A stretch of DNA of 8,043 nucleotides from an uncultured Eubacteriales bacterium. GTDB lineage: Bacteria; Bacillota; Clostridia; UMGS1883. Location: assembly GCA_905195005.1 (NCBI GenBank), contig CAJJUC010000107.1, forward strand, positions 1-8,043. The letters are read 5' to 3'. This document shows positions 1 to 5,649 of the stretch, one piece after another. The notes below the pieces were generated by a model. The model saw nothing but the letters and a program-made list of their open reading frames with translations, searched no databases and had not been told where the DNA came from. Position 1 is the first letter of the stretch. Every line of letters starts with the position of its first letter. The translations under genes and the position numbers were made by a program.

Positions 1-111
1 ACGAAGTATAAACTTAAAGAACGGCTTTCAAAACCAATACTTCCTTATCGGGTTGCGGCTTTTAGGGGAGCTGCTTTTTTGTGCTTGTTTTCAATTATGA
101 GTTTGTTATAA
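1..111 (+). CDS. Possible C-terminal end of a membrane protein (partial)
   Basis: Frame 1 is open from the window edge for 36 codons and ends at TAA (109-111). The peptide has a basic stretch (YKLKERLSK) followed by a hydrophobic segment (VAAFRGAAFLCLFSIMSLL), which would suit a last transmembrane helix at the extreme C-terminus. The start lies outside the window. A frame this short can be open by chance, so the call is tentative. The pattern of a basic loop plus a final helix is loosely like the end of some MBOAT or acyltransferase membrane proteins, but the usual aromatic tail of MBOAT proteins is absent. No function is assigned. The minus-strand gene remnant ends 19 bases downstream, so the two would be convergent. 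Confidence 0.3.
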   Translation, partial: TKYKLKERLSKPILPYRVAAFRGAAFLCLFSIMSLL

Positions 112-129
112 AATGCCGGTCTTGGATAC

Positions 130-453
130 CTAATTCTTGTTAATAAAAATACTTTTGTTTTCTTCCGACCAATTAACTTGGTAATCAAATATTTCTGCAA
201 CGGCTCTCAGCGGAATCATTGTTTTACTGTTTAATAATACCGGAGGGCAATCCAATTCTATTGTTTTTATACCTTGAGTTTGAACATCGAAAACTATTAA
301 AGTATTTGCGATTTAATAACAATTCGAAATGTTTCCGCGGTTATTGTCGGCAAAACCGCTGGCATAACCTATAGCACTCCAATAGTATGCGTATGAATCT
401 ATATCATCTATAGAAAATGAGTCTGATATATTTCCGTAGTTATAAGGTGGCTG
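130..453 (-). pseudogene. Decayed surface-protein gene: GLUG-like repeats plus copper amine oxidase N-like domain
   Basis: Read on the minus strand from 453 down to a TAG at 130-132, one frame encodes recognisable protein broken by a TAA at 313-315. The first part has two GLUG-like units 33 residues apart: NYGNISDSFS, then NNRGNISNCY followed by stop-IANT, where an intact unit would read NCYATxN. The second part reads IELDCPPVLLNSKTMIPLRA, then VAEIFDYQVNWSEENKSIFI. This matches the copper amine oxidase N-terminal (stalk) domain signature: V-PP-hhN-(K/R)-T-MhPLRAVAE-hh-Y-V-W. The frame is also closed upstream by TAA (454-456) and TGA (469-471), and no start codon or ribosome binding site is evident. 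In Clostridia both domain types occur in secreted, cell-wall-associated proteins. The remnant is probably the 3' end of such a gene, cut off and mutated. Domain calls are by eye. Confidence 0.6.
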
Positions 454-581
454 TTAATACAATTGATTTCAATGTTTAAGCATACGAATGAAATGCCTTT
501 GTAAATCATGGGAAAGAAACTTTTCGGAGAGGTGCATAATCCAGGAATGAGAGAGAAAAATACCTTTGGAGGGATGAATTT
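454..581. other. Leader region of the acylase gene, no gene seen
   Basis: This stretch separates the gene remnant from the acylase gene. I find no convincing coding frame. A TACAAT at 458-463 has no good -35 partner, and a TTGATT at 463-468 has no good -10 at 16-18 bases, so the promoter of the acylase gene stays undefined. The acylase ribosome binding site GGAGGG lies at 568-573, eight bases before the ATG, which fixes the start at 582. Confidence 0.4.
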
Positions 582-1538
582 ATGTGTACTGCAATTACTT
601 ATCGGAACGGAGATTTTTATTTCGGAAGAAGTCTGGACTATGAAAAGAGCTACGGTGAAAGCATTGCAATCATGCCGCGCCGATTCGGCAAAACAAGCGG
701 CGAGCATTATGCCATGATTGGGACGGCGCATATTGCAGATGATTATCCGCTTTATTATGACGCTGTGAATGAAAAGGGGCTTGCCGCCGCGGGACTGCGC
801 TTTGCAGGTAATGCGTTTTACGGCGAAGCGGTGAAGGGGGCGGAAAACATTGCTCAGTTTGAATTAATACCGGTAATTCTATCGAAATGTGCCACCATTC
901 GGGAGGCGAAGGAGCGAATCTGCAATATAAATATTACGGATAAGGCTTTTTCGGAAAAACTGCCGCCGTCGCCTTTGCATTGGATATTTGCGGACAAGGA
1001 CGGCTGCATAACCGTCGAGCAGACAAGGGACGGGATGAAAGTATATGAAAATCCTGCCGGCGTTTTAACGAACAATCCGCCTTTTCCTATGCAGCTTGAC
1101 AACCTGTCGGATTATATGAATATTTCCGCAAAACCGCCGCAGAATCGCTTTTCGGATAAAATAGAGCTAACTCCGCAAAGCCGCGGCACGGGAGCATTGG
1201 GGCTGCCGGGGGATTGGTCGTCAAAGTCGCGCTTTGTCCGCGCTGCATTTGCAAAGCTTAACGCTGTTTCGGGCAAGGAAGAAACTGAAAATGTGAGCAC
1301 TTTTTTTCACATTTTGTCAACGGTTGAACAGCTGCGCGGCTGCTGCGAGCTGGAAAACGGGGAGCATGAGCTGACCGTATATTCCGCATGCTTTAATGCC
1401 GATAAGGGAATATACTATTATAAAACGTATTCCGCAATGGGAATTACGGCGGTAAATATGAACAGTGAAAATCTTGACGCGGAACACCTGATTTCATATC
1501 CGATGATAACGGAAAATCATATTGTAACGCAAAATTAA
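582..1538 (+). CDS. Choloylglycine hydrolase / penicillin V acylase family enzyme
   Basis: This 318-residue protein belongs to the linear amide C-N hydrolases (Ntn-hydrolase fold), which includes bile salt hydrolase, penicillin V acylase and acyl-homoserine-lactone acylases. Length fits the family. The start Met is followed directly by Cys2, the nucleophile freed when fMet is removed. Other family landmarks are present: Arg16 and Asp19 in GRSLDY, NEKGLAAAGLRF (63-73), LTNNP (162-166) with the active-site Asn, and GLPGDWSSKSRF (207-218) with the conserved Arg217. There is no signal peptide, so it should act in the cytoplasm. GGAGGG at 568-573 supports the start. In many bile salt hydrolases GLNF is found where this protein has GLRF (71-74), so the substrate cannot be stated: conjugated bile acid, penicillin V or another N-acyl amide are all possible. 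The next gene has its own promoter overlapping the stop region, so this gene is probably expressed separately. Confidence 0.9.
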   Translation: MCTAITYRNGDFYFGRSLDYEKSYGESIAIMPRRFGKTSGEHYAMIGTAHIADDYPLYYDAVNEKGLAAAGLRFAGNAFYGEAVKGAENIAQFELIPVILSKCATIREAKERICNINITDKAFSEKLPPSPLHWIFADKDGCITVEQTRDGMKVYENPAGVLTNNPPFPMQLDNLSDYMNISAKPPQNRFSDKIELTPQSRGTGALGLPGDWSSKSRFVRAAFAKLNAVSGKEETENVSTFFHILSTVEQLRGCCELENGEHELTVYSACFNADKGIYYYKTYSAMGITAVNMNSENLDAEHLISYPMITENHIVTQN

Positions 1539-1540
1539 TG

Positions 1541-1569
1541 TTGCTGCGATGAAAATATTGTGATACAAT
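1541..1569 (+). promoter_or_regulatory. Sigma-A promoter of the phosphoesterase gene, extended -10
   Basis: TTGCTG (1541-1546) is followed after 17 bases by TACAAT (1564-1569). A TG one base upstream of the -10 (1561-1562) makes an extended -10. It starts just after the acylase stop codon and lies 37 bases before the next ATG. Seen by eye. Confidence 0.6.
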
Positions 1570-1606
1570 AAACAAGCGATAAATGAATGAAAGGAACGGA
1601 TAACTT

Positions 1607-2149
1607 ATGAAAATAATGGTTGCATCCGATATTCACGGCTCTTCTTATTACTGCAAAAAAATGCTTGACGCGTTTGCCTCCGAAAATGCCGGCAGGCTTT
1701 TGCTGCTCGGAGATATACTTTATCACGGACCGCGCAACGATTTGCCGCGCGATTACGCTCCGAAGCTCGTTATTGAAATGCTTAACGCGGAGAAATCAAA
1801 GATATTCTGCGTTCGCGGAAATTGTGACACAGAGGTTGACCAAATGGTTCTTCAATTCCCGATTCTTGCGGATTATTGCCTGCTTCATTATAAAAACAGA
1901 CTGATTTATGCAACGCACGGACATAACTTTAACACATCGCAGCTGCCGCCGTTGTGCGATGACGATATTTTGCTGCACGGGCACACTCACGTTCCTGCAT
2001 GGAAGGAGTTCGGAAACGGAAATCTGTATCTTAATCCCGGTTCTGTTTCGATTCCTAAGGAAAACAGTGAGCACGGTTATCTGACGCTGGAGGATAACGG
2101 AATATTTTTTAAAAATCTTGGCGGAGAGGTGTACCATACGATTCCGTAA
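1607..2149 (+). CDS. yfcE: YfcE/MJ0936-family metallophosphoesterase
   Basis: A 180-residue, single-domain calcineurin-like phosphodiesterase, the usual size of E. coli YfcE. All two-metal-site motifs are present in order: DIH (Asp8, His10), GD (Asp36), GNCD (Asn72), THGH (His104) and GHTH (His126, His128), then LNPGSVSIPK, the typical family C-terminal motif. It has no signal peptide or membrane segment, so it is a cytoplasmic enzyme. Members hydrolyse model phosphodiesters in a Mn-dependent manner, and the physiological substrate is generally unknown. The start is set by MKIMVASDIH, where Asp8 sits at the expected distance from the N-terminus. AAGGA (1591-1595) lies 11 bases upstream, a little long. 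The gene has its own promoter at 1541-1569. Confidence 0.92.
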   Translation: MKIMVASDIHGSSYYCKKMLDAFASENAGRLLLLGDILYHGPRNDLPRDYAPKLVIEMLNAEKSKIFCVRGNCDTEVDQMVLQFPILADYCLLHYKNRLIYATHGHNFNTSQLPPLCDDDILLHGHTHVPAWKEFGNGNLYLNPGSVSIPKENSEHGYLTLEDNGIFFKNLGGEVYHTIP

Positions 2150-2215
2150 CGGTGTTTCAGAACGGGAAAGCCCGATTAAAATTACAAATTATATATATGT
2201 TTTTGAAATTAATGC

Positions 2216-2244
2216 TTGTAAGATGTTTTTTTTTGTGATATAAT
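2216..2244 (+). promoter_or_regulatory. Strong sigma-A promoter of the acidic two-TM protein gene
   Basis: TTGTAA (2216-2221), a 17-base spacer containing a run of ten T, then a perfect TATAAT (2239-2244) preceded by TGA, which makes an extended -10. It is very close to consensus, so strong expression is likely. The gene starts 42 bases downstream. Confidence 0.75.
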
Positions 2245-2286
2245 GTAGCATAAGAAAATGATAGGCTTATAACGGAGGAATGAATT

Positions 2287-3012
2287 ATGGAACTGCATGA
2301 TTACAAAAGCGCTACACCTGTTAAGAAAAAGCCCAGAAAAATTACATCGACGGCTGCACTGATTCTGTGCCTGCTTGTTTTTATTGTGGGTATAGTTATC
2401 GGCAGAGCAAATTCTTCCGGGAAAGAGGCAAAGGCTGCTGCGGCGCGTATCCGTGAAATTGAAACGGCGCAGAAAAAGGAACAGGATCGCAGCGCAACGG
2501 AAATTGAAACGTATAAGGATGAAATCAATCGTCTAAAGAGTGAGCTTGCGGCTGCGAAAGCGGATAAAAACAGTGACAAATCGTCCGACAGTAAAAATAC
2601 AAGCGATAAAAAAACTGATGATAAAACGGACGGCAAAACAGGCACCAAGACTGATGATAAAACAACCGGCGCTGACAGTGAGGATAACAGCGGCGCTTCG
2701 GACGGCAGCAAGGCTGAAAACGGAAGCTCTGATGTGCAGCCTGCGGATAATGCCGCTGCGGATACAAGCAACACGCAGTCCAAAAGCGGAGGAATCCTCA
2801 GAAAGCTGATCGTTGCATGCTTGGTTGTTATAATTATAGTTTGCGTGCTTTTTGCTCTTTCCATTATCTTCAAAAAGAATGACGATGAAGACGATGAAGA
2901 CGATGAAGACGAGGATGACGGCGAATACATCGATGCGGATACGGATGAAGATTATGAAGATGAGGACGACGCTGAAGATGATGAAGAAGACGAGGATGAA
3001 GACGAACAATAA
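2287..3012 (+). CDS. Two-TM protein with coiled coil and highly acidic C-terminal tail, function unknown
   Basis: A 241-residue protein I do not recognise as a named family. In order: a basic N-terminus (KKKPRK, 13-18); TM1 at about 21-39 (AALILCLLVFIVGIVIG); a charged, probably coiled-coil stretch at 45-93; a Lys/Asp/Ser/Thr-rich linker at 94-168 with repeated KTDDKT; TM2 at about 171-195; then a tail (198-241) made almost wholly of Asp and Glu. Basic residues flank the cytoplasmic side of both helices (KKKPRK, FKK). This predicts both ends inside and the coiled coil plus linker outside. The start is supported by GGAGG at 2274-2278, eight bases from ATG, under a near-consensus promoter. The linker and tail vary simply by repeat slippage: a 14-bp direct repeat (2614-2627 and 2650-2663) and three exact 9-bp repeats at 2881-2907. 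The gene precedes the polysaccharide module but is promoted separately. A role as an ion-binding or protein-docking envelope factor is only a guess. Confidence 0.8.
   Translation: MELHDYKSATPVKKKPRKITSTAALILCLLVFIVGIVIGRANSSGKEAKAAAARIREIETAQKKEQDRSATEIETYKDEINRLKSELAAAKADKNSDKSSDSKNTSDKKTDDKTDGKTGTKTDDKTTGADSEDNSGASDGSKAENGSSDVQPADNAAADTSNTQSKSGGILRKLIVACLVVIIIVCVLFALSIIFKKNDDEDDEDDEDEDDGEYIDADTDEDYEDEDDAEDDEEDEDEDEQ
2881..2907 (+). repeat. Three tandem 9-bp repeats (GACGATGAA) in coding sequence
   Basis: Three exact head-to-tail copies of GACGATGAA encode Asp-Asp-Glu three times (residues 199-207) at the start of the acidic tail. Less regular GAT/GAA/GAC codons follow to 3009. The period is a multiple of three, so a gain or loss changes tail length without a frameshift. 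Confidence 0.9.
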
Positions 3013-3055
3013 ATAAGGACAAACAACCGAAAAATGTTTATTTTTGGAATTTCTA

Positions 3056-3084
3056 TTGACAAGCAGAGTAAATCGTTATATTAT
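3056..3084 (+). promoter_or_regulatory. Promoter of the CpsC-CpsD-CpsB-lipoprotein operon
   Basis: A consensus TTGACA (3056-3061) is separated by 17 bases from TATTAT (3079-3084). TATATT at 3077-3082, with a 15-base spacer, is a poorer alternative. The first ATG is 100 bases beyond the -10, leaving an untranslated leader of roughly 95 nt. Confidence 0.7.
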
Positions 3085-3106
3085 TAAACAGTATTTATGT
3101 AAAAAA

Positions 3107-3159
3107 GCCGCGGGGCGGCATAACGGACGGCGCATTTTAAATTTTGGATGCGGCTGCAT
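3107..3159 (+). promoter_or_regulatory. Structured 5' leader of the polysaccharide-module operon
   Basis: The leader contains GCCGC (3107-3111), which can pair with either GCGGC at 3115-3119 (tight hairpin, 3-nt loop) or GCGGC at 3150-3154. The two pairings are mutually exclusive. ATGC/GCAT (3148-3151 and 3156-3159) forms a further small stem. There is no terminator-like T run and no riboswitch class that I recognise. Alternative folding could affect access to the AGGGGG ribosome binding site (3172-3177), but this is inference. Confidence 0.3.
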
Positions 3160-3184
3160 GAGTAATATATTAGGGGGAACATAA

Positions 3185-3961
3185 ATGGTCTCAAACAATG
3201 AAACCGCTTCCAATAACGGCGGCACTGTAAATCAGGTTGACATAAAAAAAATGATTATGGTTGTGGTGGAGCGCATTGCAACGGTTATTGTAATCACTCT
3301 GCTTTGCGGCGCTGCGGTATTTGCTTTCAGCTCATATTTTATAACGCCGAAATATGCGTCAAGCATTACAATGTTTGTAAACAACAGGCGCGACGGCGGC
3401 GCCGATACCGAAACAAAAACACTGACGAGCGATATTATGGCATCGCAACAGCTTGTTCCTACATATATTGCGATGATAACGAGCGACAACATTCTTCAGG
3501 ATGTGGCTGATAAGTATAACGACAGAACAGGTGAGACCTACAGCGTCAGGAAATTAAAGGAAATGGTTACGGCAGAGTCCGTGAATCAGACTGAAATACT
3601 TAAGGTTACGGTGAAAACGCCGAATGCGGCAAGCTCGCAGGAGCTGGCAAACATTATTGCCGAGGTTGCACCGCGCAAAATTCAAAGCTTTATTGAAAAA
3701 AGCGATGTAAGAATTATTGACCATGCAACTCTTTCGACGAATCCCGTTTCGCCCAATGTTCGGCTTAATACTATTCTCGGTATACTTATGGGAATGGTTA
3801 TCAGCGTTGCATATGTTCTGTTCCGCGAGCTGTTTGACATTCGCGTTAAATCGGTTGATGACCTTGCCCAAAAATTTCAATATCCCGTACTCGGTTCAAT
3901 TCCGGAAATATTTGTTGCATACGATCTTGTCGGAATCGATGATAAAGGGTTAAAAAAATAA
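3185..3961 (+). CDS. cpsC: Wzz/CpsC-type polysaccharide chain-length and kinase-activator protein
   Basis: A 258-residue membrane protein of the Wzz (chain-length determinant) superfamily, in the short Gram-positive CpsC/CapA/YveK form that lacks the fused kinase. Visible parts: a cytoplasmic N-terminus; TM1 at about 34-52 (TVIVITLLCGAAVFAFS); the post-TM1 strand YASSITMFVNN; an extracytoplasmic alpha/beta domain (about 57-190); the proline motif IDHATLSTNPVSPN (178-191) just before TM2 (about 195-213); and a cytoplasmic C-terminus with VKSVDDLAQKFQYPVLGSIPEI, the family's closing motif. In such systems the cytoplasmic C-terminus of this protein activates the partner kinase, which here is the next gene, 22 bases downstream. 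The start follows AGGGGG (3172-3177) by seven bases. It is the first gene of the operon. The symbol is a family-level name. Confidence 0.9.
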   Translation: MVSNNETASNNGGTVNQVDIKKMIMVVVERIATVIVITLLCGAAVFAFSSYFITPKYASSITMFVNNRRDGGADTETKTLTSDIMASQQLVPTYIAMITSDNILQDVADKYNDRTGETYSVRKLKEMVTAESVNQTEILKVTVKTPNAASSQELANIIAEVAPRKIQSFIEKSDVRIIDHATLSTNPVSPNVRLNTILGILMGMVISVAYVLFRELFDIRVKSVDDLAQKFQYPVLGSIPEIFVAYDLVGIDDKGLKK

Positions 3962-3983
3962 TTACCGTGAAGGAGCATCATAA

Positions 3984-4895
3984 ATGGCTGGTATTATATC
4001 TGCATTGAGAAAGGTTTCCGGGAAAATAACAGGAAAGGTTTCGCCGAGCACAAATACTCCGCTTATTGTGAAGCGTGCAAAGGTTCTTAATGACAAAAGC
4101 CCGTTCCATGTTAAGGAGGCATACAAAGCGCTTCGTACGAACGTTGTTTTTTCGGTCACGCATGAAGGCGCAAAAAAAATAATAGTAACAAGCGCACTTG
4201 CAGGTGAGGGAAAAAGCACAAACTGCCTGAATCTTGCCATATCCTTTGCGCAGACAGGGGCAAAGGTTGTTTTGGTTGACTGCGACTTAAGAAAGCCGAA
4301 CATTGCAAATTTGCTTAACATAAACCAGTCTCCGGGGCTTTCGAATGTGCTGGCTAATCTTAATAATGTGGATTCGGTTATAAAGCATACGGAGTACCCT
4401 AATCTTGACATTATTCCGTCGGGCGATATACCGCCGAACCCTGCCGAGCTGCTCGGCTCCGCGGCAATGGAAAATGTGCTGGATAAGCTGTCGGAAATGT
4501 ATGAGTATATTTTCCTTGATACTTCTCCGATTAATATTGTCACCGACGCTGCCGTTATGTCGCGTATGACGGACGGCGTGCTTATCGTTGTGCGCCAGGG
4601 CAAAACCGATAAGGACACTGTGACGGAGGCTATAAATAAACTGACATTCGTTGACGCTAATATAATCGGCTTTATTCTTAACGGCCGTTTGACAGACGTT
4701 AAGGGCAGCTATAAATATGGGCAGCGGAGATATTTTCGTTACGGCAGGCGTGCAAAGTATTACCGCAGAGGGTATTACGGTAATTACGGCGGCTATGGCG
4801 GTTACGGCGGCTACGGCGGCTATGGCGGCTACGGTTACGGTTATTCCCAAAAGATGAACAAGCCCGGCGAAAACGCTGATAAGAACGAAAAATAA
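3984..4895 (+). CDS. cpsD: CpsD-like bacterial tyrosine (BY) kinase with Gly-Tyr repeat tail
   Basis: A 303-residue cytoplasmic P-loop protein of the MinD/ParA-like BY-kinase family. It has Walker A SALAGEGKST (70-79; Lys77 and Ser78), Walker A' VVLVDCDLRKP (95-105), and Walker B YIFLDTSP (175-182). KEAYKALRTNV (44-54) matches the helix used for ring assembly in CapB-type kinases. The kinase autophosphorylates a C-terminal tyrosine cluster. Here that tail is exceptional, with 16 Tyr between about 243 and 278. It begins as an Arg/Tyr-rich part (RRYFRYGRRAKYYRRGYY) and continues as five perfect Gly-Gly-Tyr units, GYGY, and a polar end. Homologues usually have only a handful of tyrosines. AAGGAG (3970-3975) lies eight bases before ATG. 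It is the second gene of the operon, between its activator and its phosphatase. The target is probably the tail itself plus envelope polysaccharide enzymes encoded elsewhere. The symbol is a family-level name. Confidence 0.92.
   Translation: MAGIISALRKVSGKITGKVSPSTNTPLIVKRAKVLNDKSPFHVKEAYKALRTNVVFSVTHEGAKKIIVTSALAGEGKSTNCLNLAISFAQTGAKVVLVDCDLRKPNIANLLNINQSPGLSNVLANLNNVDSVIKHTEYPNLDIIPSGDIPPNPAELLGSAAMENVLDKLSEMYEYIFLDTSPINIVTDAAVMSRMTDGVLIVVRQGKTDKDTVTEAINKLTFVDANIIGFILNGRLTDVKGSYKYGQRRYFRYGRRAKYYRRGYYGNYGGYGGYGGYGGYGGYGYGYSQKMNKPGENADKNEK
4785..4844 (+). repeat. Gly-Gly-Tyr coding repeats in the kinase tail
   Basis: After TAC at 4785-4787, five 9-bp units encoding Gly-Gly-Tyr run from 4788 to 4832. 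They are GGCGG(C/T)TA(C/T) with third-base differences. Two Gly-Tyr units (GGTTAC, GGTTAT) follow to 4844. The synonymous variation suggests the repeat is kept at protein level rather than being a fresh slippage product. Confidence 0.9.
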
Positions 4896-4917
4896 TATAA
4901 GGATAGGAACAACGCTT

Positions 4918-5634
4918 ATGATTGATTTTCATACGCATATATTACCCGGAATCGATGACGGAAGCGCCTCTGCGGCTGAATCTGCGGACATGGCAAAAAT
5001 GCTCGTCGGTCAAGGGGCGGAGGGCGCTGTGCTTACGCCGCATTTCTATGCTTATCGGAACGATTTGGAAAGCTTTCTTGAAAACCGCAGCGCGGCCGTG
5101 AATGTGCTGAAGGAGCGTTTGCAGCGTGAGAATATACGGCTGAAACTTTATCTCGGGGGCGAAATTCTGTATTTTGACGAGCTTTGGCGAATCGATAAGC
5201 TTGAGTCGCTTTGCATTAGCGGAACGGACTGCATTATGATTGAAATGCCGTTTTCGCCGTGGAGCGATTCCGTTGTTGAGGGAATAGAGAGAATTGCAAA
5301 CAGGAGATTTACGCCGATTCTCGCGCATGTTGACAGATATTTAAGATACAGAGGCGTCAGAGAAAGACTTGCCGAGCTTGCCGGCTGCGGCGCGCTGATG
5401 CAGATAAATGCCGATTGCTTTACAAAGCTTATAATGCGCCGTCACGGCATAGCATTGGCTAAAAACGGTCTTTTTAACATTTTTGGAAGTGATTGTCACA
5501 ACACGGGCGACAGAGCGCCGAATCTGGATTCGGCAAGAGCTTACATAGAAAAGCATCTCGGGAAAAATGAGCTTGACAAGGTGACGGTGCGCAGTAAAAG
5601 AATACTTGAAAATGCGGAGATTATTTACAGATAG
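4918..5634 (+). CDS. cpsB: CpsB/CapC-type PHP-domain tyrosine phosphatase
   Basis: A 238-residue metal-dependent protein-tyrosine phosphatase of the PHP (polymerase and histidinol phosphatase) superfamily, about the usual size for CpsB/YwqE. The N-terminal motif DFHTHILPGIDDGS supplies His5, His7 and Asp14. Further ligand motifs follow in order: TPHF (His42), GGEILY (Glu82), IEMPF (Glu109), LAHVDRY (His137), QINAD (162-166) and GSDCHN (Asp192, His194). All metal-binding motifs look intact, so an active enzyme is expected. It should dephosphorylate the tyrosine tail of the upstream kinase, resetting the cycle. It is cytoplasmic, with no signal peptide. AGGAA (4905-4909) sits eight bases before ATG, and the start is fixed by the family pattern of the His-x-His motif at the extreme N-terminus. 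It lies 22 bases after the kinase stop and 15 bases before the lipoprotein start, within the operon. The symbol is a family-level name. Confidence 0.92.
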   Translation: MIDFHTHILPGIDDGSASAAESADMAKMLVGQGAEGAVLTPHFYAYRNDLESFLENRSAAVNVLKERLQRENIRLKLYLGGEILYFDELWRIDKLESLCISGTDCIMIEMPFSPWSDSVVEGIERIANRRFTPILAHVDRYLRYRGVRERLAELAGCGALMQINADCFTKLIMRRHGIALAKNGLFNIFGSDCHNTGDRAPNLDSARAYIEKHLGKNELDKVTVRSKRILENAEIIYR

Positions 5635-5649
5635 TGTGGGAGCGGAAAT

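Noticed and set aside
408..731. Minus-strand open frame of 107 codons overlapping the acylase start
   Set aside because: It overlaps the well-supported acylase gene, shows no domain, and is out of frame with the GLUG-like remnant.
2163..2174. CGGG-AAAG-CCCG stem after the phosphoesterase gene as a terminator
   Set aside because: Only four base pairs and no T run follow.
2301..2930. Long minus-strand open frame rich in Ser/Leu
   Set aside because: It is the mirror of the Asp/Glu codon run (GAT/GAC/GAA reversed gives Ser/Phe/Val codons). The plus strand has a strong promoter, ribosome binding site and membrane helices.
3027..3045. AT-rich hairpin (AAAAAT / ATTTTT) after the acidic protein gene as a terminator
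   Set aside because: The stem is almost all A-T with a bulge and is followed by GGAATTTC rather than a T run. It is too weak to call.
4699..4938. Minus-strand Arg/Ser-rich open frame opposite the kinase tail
   Set aside because: It is an antisense shadow of the Gly-Gly-Tyr repeats. It has no start signals.
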